Shown piece by piece: positions 57,633-64,000 of a stretch of 64,000 nt of DNA. Origin of the DNA: Oreohelix idahoensis. Taxonomy: Eukaryota > Mollusca > Gastropoda > Stylommatophora > Oreohelicidae. Each line of letters starts with the position of its first letter. Positions within the stretch are counted from its first letter, which is position 1. Both the position numbers and the translations under genes were made by a program. The notes under the pieces are model-generated. The model had not been told where the DNA came from. It was given only the letters and a program-made list of their open reading frames with translations, and did not search any database. The stretch lies in NCBI GenBank assembly GCA_024509875.1, contig JAMPIV010010580.1:124001-188000 (forward strand), in the 5' to 3' direction.

Positions 57633-60600
57633 ATGGCGGACCTGGCAAAATTTCGATCTGCTGCTGTTCAGACTGCAAAAGAGTTAGGATTAGATGGGCA
57701 AGTTATGGTTGCCTATGTCACTACTGAATGTGACAAATTTATTGAACGCGAAGAAAGAAGGTTTGAAGCCGAAAGAAAGTTAGAGGCTGAAAGGGAAATT
57801 AAGAAGTTACAATTTGAGGCTGAGGCTGAGGCTAAGAGGTTGCAGATTGAGGCTGAGGCTAAGAGGTTGCAGATTGAGGCTGAGGCTAAGAGGTTGCAGA
57901 TTGAGGCTGACAAAGAGGCTAAAGCATTGGAGGCAGAAAGAGAAGACAAGCGATTAGCTGCAGAAAGAGAAGAGAAGAGATTAGCTGCAGAAAGAGAAGA
58001 GAAGAAATTAGCTGCAGAGAGGGAAGCAGAAAAGGAGGAGAAAAGATTACAAAGGGAACATGAGTTACGACTAAGGGAGTTTGAGTTTCAGGGCCATGCT
58101 CCTGAAAATGGTGCCAGTCCCTTTGCCTCTGATGCCACTGCTAGCCAAGGAGCCTCAACCTCAGCTATGAATTTTCATTTAGATCATTTTGTTGAGAAAG
58201 ACGATGATATAGAGAGCTATCTAAATAGGTATGAACTATTAGCTACCACGTATGGGTTAGAGAGAGAAAGGTGGAGCTTAAAGTTATCTCAAGGACTTCG
58301 TGGGGCAGCTTATGAAGTTTTTGCAAAAATGAGCAGAAGTGATCAGGAAAATTATGACATGCTAAAGCAGGCTCTTTTGTTAAGATATGAAAAGAATGCA
58401 GAATTTTATAGGAAAAAATTTAGGAATGCTAAACTACTGTCAGGTGAAACCTATCACCAGTTCTCTGCACGAATAGAGACATACTTGGAGAAATGGACTT
58501 CTCTGGGGAAAACCCAAGATCTTAAGGAAATGGTCCTTATAGAGCAACTAAGAGAGTCCATGGCTCCAGACCTGAGAAAGTTTCTCATGGAACAAGGTGC
58601 AGAGAGGCTGGGTGAGTTGCTAAATGTTGCTGAAAGGTATCAAGCAGCTCAAGCAGAGGTAACAGGTAATAAAAAGAAACAAGTGGATAACTTTAGGGCA
58701 CCACAGAACTTTAATAAATTTGATCCTAGGGATCAAAACAAAGGTAAGCACCAGTTTGATAGGCCACGGTATGAAAATAAAACCCCACAATTCGATGAAA
58801 GGAAATATGATGAAAGAAAATCTTTCAACCAAGGAAAAAGGTGGTGTAAAAATTGTAAGATGAACAATCATGACACTGACCATTGTAGAAGGAAACCTCC
58901 TCATTGTGCTGCTATGACATCGGGGAAAAAGGAAAAGAAGGTCAAACCTGAAGAACTACAGGAACCATACCACCCCCCAGTGTGTGAAGATGTCATCTGT
59001 AATGGTGTCACTATAAGGTGTTTATATGATACCGGTTTAGATTACGATTCCGTTGTGAGTTCTCACCTGGTGCAGGCCGATCAATACACCACAGAAACAG
59101 TGGAGATTCAAACTGCAACCAAGGATGTAGCTACCATGACACTTCCCGTCGCCCGAATAAAAGTGAAAACGCGATATGTGGAAGGAATCATAAAAGCAGC
59201 AGTGATAAATGAGCCAATCTACCCTCTGATATTGGGGTGTAGATATGTCTTCTTGGGGAATCCCAAGAGACCTGTGATATTGGCAACAGTGCAGACCAGA
59301 TCACAGTCAAAAAAGGAGGAGGATAATCCAATAAATACTCACCCAGATGAGATGAGGAAGGCACAGGCTGAGGACAAAACACTCAAGCCATGTTTCAAGA
59401 AGTTGCCCAAATCTCATACACCTCCAGGCAAGGGAGAGTTTTATATGAAGAACAAACTGATATATAGGAAGGCTGGATCTGAATCCAATGGTCACGGACA
59501 GCTGGTCCTTCCCACTTCATATAGGACTAAAGTGTTGGAACTAGGGCATGCGATTCCCTTCAGTGGTCATATGGGAATCAGCGCAACAGGACAGCGAATA
59601 GCTTGTCACTATTTCTGGCCAGGAATAACTGAAGATATCAAACGATATGTAAAATCCTGTCCAGAGTGCCAACGAGTAGCACCTAAACATTGGACTGCAC
59701 CAGCAACTCTGGGGGAAATGCCCATAGTGGGAACACCCTTTGAGAGAGTTGCCGTGGATCTTGTGGGACCTCTCACCCGAACCAAGAGAAGGAACAGCTA
59801 CATTCTGACTCTGGTGGACACTTGTTCTATGTGGGGAGAGGCAGTAGCCCTGTCATCGATTGATTCTAAACATGTGGCAGAGGCATTGCTCACAATTTTC
59901 ACAAGGTTAGGCTTTCCCAATCAAATCTTGACTGATAATGGCTCTCAGTTCAAGGGGAAACTAACTGAAGAAGTTTTCAGGATCTTCCAGGCCAAACACT
60001 TCCATTGTAGTGTGTATCATCCCCAAGGGAACGGCCAAGTGGAAAGATTTAACGGCACGTTGATGTCGATCCTGAGAAAGTTGGCACACGAAAAACCAGA
60101 TACATGGGACCAGTACCTGCACGCCGCCCTCTTTGCTTATCGGGAGGTACCCCATAGTTCAACCGGTATGGCCCCGGCAACATTATTGTTTGGAAGGCCA
60201 ATAAAAGGTCCACTCGAAGCTTTGTTAAGAACGTGGACTGATGAAAAGGCAGAGGAAAACATTACATCTTCATACCAATATGTGAATGAGCTGACCACTC
60301 GTTTAAAAACTGGCTGGAAACTTGCCAATGAAAATTTGAAACAAGCCAGGAAGAAACATGCTGCCTATTATAACAGGAAGGCGAAAGACAGAGATTTGGC
60401 TGTGGGAGAGAAGGTACTGCTTCTTTTGCCCGGGAGTCAGAATAAGTTACAAATTGGATGGCAGGGTCCATATACAGTTTTAGAGAAGGTGTCTAGAACA
60501 AATTATAAGATAGATAAGAAGGGGAAAGAAAAAATCTATCATGTGAATCTCCTGAAGAAATATTTGGAAAGAGAACATCAGGAAGAGACACACTTGTTGA

Positions 60601-62120
60601 CCTTGTCCATCGCCATGGAGATGAAAAAGGAACCACTTTCATCATTTGAATATCCATTACACCCCTGTGAGACAGCAGCACAGGTGAAAATCAGTACACA
60701 TTTAACGAAAACTCAGAAAGAGAGAGTGCAACAGGTTCTAAATAATCATGCAGAGGTGTTAACAGACCGACCAGGGCATACAAACCTATTGGAATATGAT
60801 ATGAAACTGATAGACCCCACACCTGTCTGTATGAAACCATATTCGATTCCGTTTGCTAAGGAGAAAGCTTTGAAGGAAGAGATAGACTATCTGTTGAAGG
60901 AAGGAATTATTTCGCACAGTGAATCTTCGTATAGTTCCGGTGTTGTACTCTTAAGGAAGCCCTCTGGAGAACATAGACTCTGTATAGATTACAGGAGACT
61001 GAATGCTATTACAGAAGGACAGGTGGATCCATTGCCGGATACAAATCAGCTGTTTGCCAGACTAAATAAAGCTAAATATTTCTCAAAAGTGGATCTGAGT
61101 AAAGGATACTATCAGATTCCAGTAAAGCCTGAGGTTAGACCATACCTAGCTTTTAGTACCTCAGAAGGACACTATGAGTTTAATAGATTGCCATTTGGAT
61201 TGAAGAATGCGCCTAGTGTCTTCTCTAGAATGATGAGAAAATTATTGGACCCTCTGAATAATCCATGTATAACAAATTTCATGGATGATATCCTTATAGC
61301 AACAGAAACATTTGAGGAACACATTGACTCTCTGAACATGCTGTTTAATCGACTTAGGGAGGCAAATTTAACAGCCCGACCAACCAAATGTTGCGTTGGA
61401 TGTAAAGAATTGGAATTTTTGGGACACACAGTTTATCAGGGAAACATGACCCCTGACCCAAAGAATTTAGAGAAACTAAAGAAAGCCTCGAGACCACAAA
61501 CCAAGAAGGACGTGAGATCCTTTGTCTCATTATGTGGTTTCTACCAGAAGTATATCAAAAACTTTAATTCCATATGTGCACCGTTAACTGATTTGACACG
61601 TAAAGGACATCCAGATCGCATTACATGGACACCACAATGTGAAATGACTTACCAAGAATTGAAGGAAAAGCTCACAAGTAAACCTATTTTGAAATTACCT
61701 GACTTAAGTCAAGAATTCATAGTAAGGACGGATGCCAGTAATATTGGGTTAGGTGCAACTCTACTACAGAAATCAGATGCATTGGATGGGGAATTAAGCC
61801 CAGTGGCATATGCTAGCAGAAAGTTGAATAAAGCTGAAATCAGCTACTCAACTAGCGAAAAAGAATGTCTTGCAGTAATATGGGCAATAAAGAAATTCAA
61901 TATTTATCTGTATGGGAAGGCATTTAAGTTGCAAACGGATCACAAACCTTTATCGTTTCTAGCACAGGCTAGGCATGAGAACTCTAGGTTACTCCGATGG
62001 TCCTTACTTTTGGCTCCATATAATTTTAGCATTGAGTATATATCTGGAAAAACAAATTTGGGAGCGGATTTTTTAAGCCGCCATCCGTGTGATGAGAATC
62101 ACCGTAAACCCCAGAAATAA
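57633..62120 (+). CDS. Element D Gag-PR-INT-RT-RNaseH polyprotein
   Basis: One 1495-residue frame from ATG (MADLAKFRSAAV). Gag: coiled coil at about 35-150 with two sets of nine-residue repeats, capsid-like domain at about 180-340, and a CCHC knuckle at 405-418. The protease active site LYDTGLDY has Asp466. Integrase: H639-x6-H646, C676-x2-C679, catalytic D709, D768 and E804 (DX35E), and GPY near 945. RT: CIDYRRLN, DLSKGYYQIP, LPFGLKNAPS and FMDD (1218-1219). RNase H: Asp1367 in TDASNIGLG, ending GADFLSRHPCDE. All catalytic residues that I can check are present. There is no separation of Gag and Pol by stop or shift, so Gag to Pol ratio must be set otherwise. No envelope gene follows. Confidence 0.96.
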   Translation: MADLAKFRSAAVQTAKELGLDGQVMVAYVTTECDKFIEREERRFEAERKLEAEREIKKLQFEAEAEAKRLQIEAEAKRLQIEAEAKRLQIEADKEAKALEAEREDKRLAAEREEKRLAAEREEKKLAAEREAEKEEKRLQREHELRLREFEFQGHAPENGASPFASDATASQGASTSAMNFHLDHFVEKDDDIESYLNRYELLATTYGLERERWSLKLSQGLRGAAYEVFAKMSRSDQENYDMLKQALLLRYEKNAEFYRKKFRNAKLLSGETYHQFSARIETYLEKWTSLGKTQDLKEMVLIEQLRESMAPDLRKFLMEQGAERLGELLNVAERYQAAQAEVTGNKKKQVDNFRAPQNFNKFDPRDQNKGKHQFDRPRYENKTPQFDERKYDERKSFNQGKRWCKNCKMNNHDTDHCRRKPPHCAAMTSGKKEKKVKPEELQEPYHPPVCEDVICNGVTIRCLYDTGLDYDSVVSSHLVQADQYTTETVEIQTATKDVATMTLPVARIKVKTRYVEGIIKAAVINEPIYPLILGCRYVFLGNPKRPVILATVQTRSQSKKEEDNPINTHPDEMRKAQAEDKTLKPCFKKLPKSHTPPGKGEFYMKNKLIYRKAGSESNGHGQLVLPTSYRTKVLELGHAIPFSGHMGISATGQRIACHYFWPGITEDIKRYVKSCPECQRVAPKHWTAPATLGEMPIVGTPFERVAVDLVGPLTRTKRRNSYILTLVDTCSMWGEAVALSSIDSKHVAEALLTIFTRLGFPNQILTDNGSQFKGKLTEEVFRIFQAKHFHCSVYHPQGNGQVERFNGTLMSILRKLAHEKPDTWDQYLHAALFAYREVPHSSTGMAPATLLFGRPIKGPLEALLRTWTDEKAEENITSSYQYVNELTTRLKTGWKLANENLKQARKKHAAYYNRKAKDRDLAVGEKVLLLLPGSQNKLQIGWQGPYTVLEKVSRTNYKIDKKGKEKIYHVNLLKKYLEREHQEETHLLTLSIAMEMKKEPLSSFEYPLHPCETAAQVKISTHLTKTQKERVQQVLNNHAEVLTDRPGHTNLLEYDMKLIDPTPVCMKPYSIPFAKEKALKEEIDYLLKEGIISHSESSYSSGVVLLRKPSGEHRLCIDYRRLNAITEGQVDPLPDTNQLFARLNKAKYFSKVDLSKGYYQIPVKPEVRPYLAFSTSEGHYEFNRLPFGLKNAPSVFSRMMRKLLDPLNNPCITNFMDDILIATETFEEHIDSLNMLFNRLREANLTARPTKCCVGCKELEFLGHTVYQGNMTPDPKNLEKLKKASRPQTKKDVRSFVSLCGFYQKYIKNFNSICAPLTDLTRKGHPDRITWTPQCEMTYQELKEKLTSKPILKLPDLSQEFIVRTDASNIGLGATLLQKSDALDGELSPVAYASRKLNKAEISYSTSEKECLAVIWAIKKFNIYLYGKAFKLQTDHKPLSFLAQARHENSRLLRWSLLLAPYNFSIEYISGKTNLGADFLSRHPCDENHRKPQK
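57822..57902 (+). repeat. 27-bp in-frame tandem repeat in element D Gag, 3 copies
   Basis: Three perfect 27-bp units encode EAEAKRLQI three times. A second set nearby (about 57930-58020) encodes AEREEKRLA-type blocks. These lengthen the coiled coil without shifting the frame. Confidence 0.92.
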
Positions 62121-62176
62121 TAATAAATTTCTCTATGTGTATATAGAATAAAGGACTGACATATAATGTCTGTTTT

Positions 62177-62187
62177 AAGAGGGGAGA
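62177..62187 (+). promoter_or_regulatory. Polypurine tract of element D
   Basis: AAGAGGGGAGA directly precedes the TGTCGTGG start of the 3' LTR, a clean plus-strand primer site. Confidence 0.88.
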
Positions 62188-64000
62188 TGTCGTGGAATAT
62201 TCTAATCCACATATATAAATTAAAAGGTAAATGTAAAGCCTAACAAATAAATTTAATAAAAGGAAAGAGAATGGTAAAGAACAGTGCTGTCACAATGACT
62301 GTACTCGAAATCCCCCTTGTTTTCTACTTCGTCTGCAAATTGTAACGCTTTCACGTTGATAGTAAAAGCCTACTGTATTATTACCCGCTTTCTTCAATGA
62401 AACGTGTGCTGCATTTCTAAGAAAAACCTTGAGATACGCAAGTTAATCAATGACCTAAATTTAATATTTCATTCATTCCATTTTATACACGGCGTAACTA
62501 AAAGACAGATAAAGCAGGAGAGAGAGAGGGGCGAATGAAGGCAGGACACATGCAACACTAAACACGCGTCGCGCGATACACAATTGCTGCCATCACGCGT
62601 GTAAGGCCACATGCACTAACTTTATTTCAAATCGACAGTGATAAAACACACTACCCATCCCAGAGTTAGGTTTTAAAATCCTGAAAAACGCTTATTGGAA
62701 ATATGACATTATACTGGTTTACGTTTGAAAACATTACAGTACCCAGACAGCACATCTTCGAAACAGGAGGTAGAAGAAATTGCATATTTTGAACGCAGCC
62801 ACTTAGCTCCATTAAATTTGTATATTTGGGTTCCTTAGGGCTTGCTGACAAAGAATATGTAAAACGTTACGCAAATAGTCTAGGAATTACCAAATTATAG
62901 CCAAAATAAAATAGTGGGGGTGCCTGACAGCATGAAAATCAGAATCGCTCAGTTTTTATAATTTTAAAAAACCATTGTACGGAAATAGCCTTATGTAAAC
63001 TCCTATTTGATTGGAGCGCAACAAATGTAAGACTAAACACGATTGGTCGGGCTATAAATACTATCTTGTGTTGTCAGGGGAAACGTGAAAAAGGAGTACT
63101 TTTTTGAAAAGATGTGTAGACATGGTTTCATTGGGTAGAGCTGCGAATATACTCGATTCAGAGCGTCTGTTCATTGCCACATCTTGTAATAAACCTACTA
63201 AGAAGCAGTGCGTTGAGCACCAGTGTATATTTTTTATAAAATAAAGCCTGGGACATCGGCAGATCGGAGTTGTGCTATATTCATTGCCAGTCAACGAAAC
63301 TGTTTATTATTCTATGAATTGTGGTAAGCTTGAAATATTCAATATCTTTTAATGAAAATTGAATGTAAATTGTTAATTTATGCCTGTATATATGTGTAGT
63401 TCAGTAGCGAACATGATGTAAAGCCTATAATGCTCCAGCCTGAACAGAAGGTGTCGGAGGAAAGTAAAACTGCATGGAATGGCCAAACAGTACACTGACA
63501 CCTAGATTATTGACTAGAAAGAAATAATGCTGGAATTGCAGAGGCGTAGTAACCATTAGGGAGGGAAATACTGGTATAAAGTATTTCAGATGAAGCTGAC
63601 AGTTGGCCTAACGCTCTGAACTCAATGTTTGTGATGTATTGTGCTCAGTGTAGAAAGAGAGTATAAATTAGTTATGACGTAGAAGGTACATCCTTCTTGT
63701 TTCAGGGACCGTGGTCTTAAAGTTATTGAGCAGCACCTGGTCAGAGCTTTGCTGAAGCCAGAGGTGGACAGCATACTCCTTGGTCCATATAGCAACCAGT
63801 GGGGTGACTCCAGAACTCATTAAAGTAATCGAGCAGAGGAGTCTTTTACTGCAGTCATCACGAAAGATAAGAGAGTGTGGCCATGGAGCTCAACATTATG
63901 TACCCCATCTTAAAATGACAGTGTAAACTAAAATTAAGAGGGGAATTTAATTGTTTTAATATCAGGAACTGAGAACATCTCCAATACTAGTTCCAATAAA
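62188..64000 (+). repeat. Element D 3' LTR, truncated by the window end
   Basis: It matches 55034-56849 of the 5' LTR. About 580 bp should lie beyond 64000. Confidence 0.95.

Larger units (their letters stand above)
55034..64000 (+). mobile_element. Element D: Gmr1-like Ty3/gypsy retrotransposon with an intact polyprotein frame
   Basis: The 5' LTR is 55034-57427 and the 3' LTR starts at 62188 and leaves the window after 1813 bp. Between them lie a primer site, a short leader, one 1495-codon Gag-PR-INT-RT-RNaseH frame and a clean polypurine tract. No stop, frameshift or missing catalytic residue was found. The five bases before the element are gctac; the right target copy is outside the window. 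It belongs with element A. Confidence 0.95.

Noticed and set aside
62121..62187. An envelope gene that would make D a retrovirus-like element
   Set aside because: Only 67 bp lie between the RNase H stop and the 3' LTR, and no envelope-like frame follows Pol in A, B or E either.

Overview
The window is animal nuclear DNA, AT-rich and dense with transposable elements. I find no host protein-coding gene that I can support. Degraded non-LTR retrotransposons (GNERADRLA-type RNase H, LDFADD-type RT, GRPKTTW-type tail), a tRNA-derived SINE, hAT-like MITEs and many simple or tandem repeats point to an invertebrate. The LINE and SINE types look molluscan to me, possibly gastropod, but that is an impression and not a proof.

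The main content is five LTR retrotransposons, named A to E here. A (2277-30418, minus) carries B (3097-21431, minus) inside its 3' LTR, and B carries C (8490-17297, minus) inside its coding region. All three insertions have exact or near-exact 5-bp target-site duplications (gtctc, gacac, ctgtg). E (43150-52476, plus, TSD aatag) sits inside a 78-bp minisatellite. D (55034 to beyond 64000, plus) sits inside a 31-bp minisatellite and has one uninterrupted 1495-codon Gag-Pol frame.

The four coding elements A, B, D and E have Ty3/gypsy-type proteins but the domain order Gag-PR-INT-RT-RNaseH, with integrase before reverse transcriptase. This is the unusual order known from the Gmr1-like group. They form two lineages: A/D (CCHC zinc knuckle, MADLAKF start) and B/E (no zinc knuckle, Asn/Arg/Gly-rich Gag tail, MxxLxYF start). 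C is a third lineage that keeps LTRs, primer site, polypurine tract, Gag and protease but has no integrase, RT or RNase H, so it looks like a non-autonomous TR-GAG-type element.

Layout: 1-2276 flank with a LINE tail; 2277-30418 the A/B/C nest; 30419-43149 old flank with LINE RNase H (about 31.9-32.5 kb), LINE RT (34.5-35.9 kb), SINE pieces, microsatellites and minisatellites; 43150-52476 element E; 52477-55033 repeat remnants and two hAT-like MITEs; 55034-64000 element D, whose 3' LTR runs off the window. A, B and E are inactivated by nonsense, frameshift, deletion or insertion. D looks coding-competent. In an intact element Gag would form the particle, protease would cut the polyprotein, RT/RNase H would copy the RNA from the tRNA primer site, and integrase would insert the DNA.
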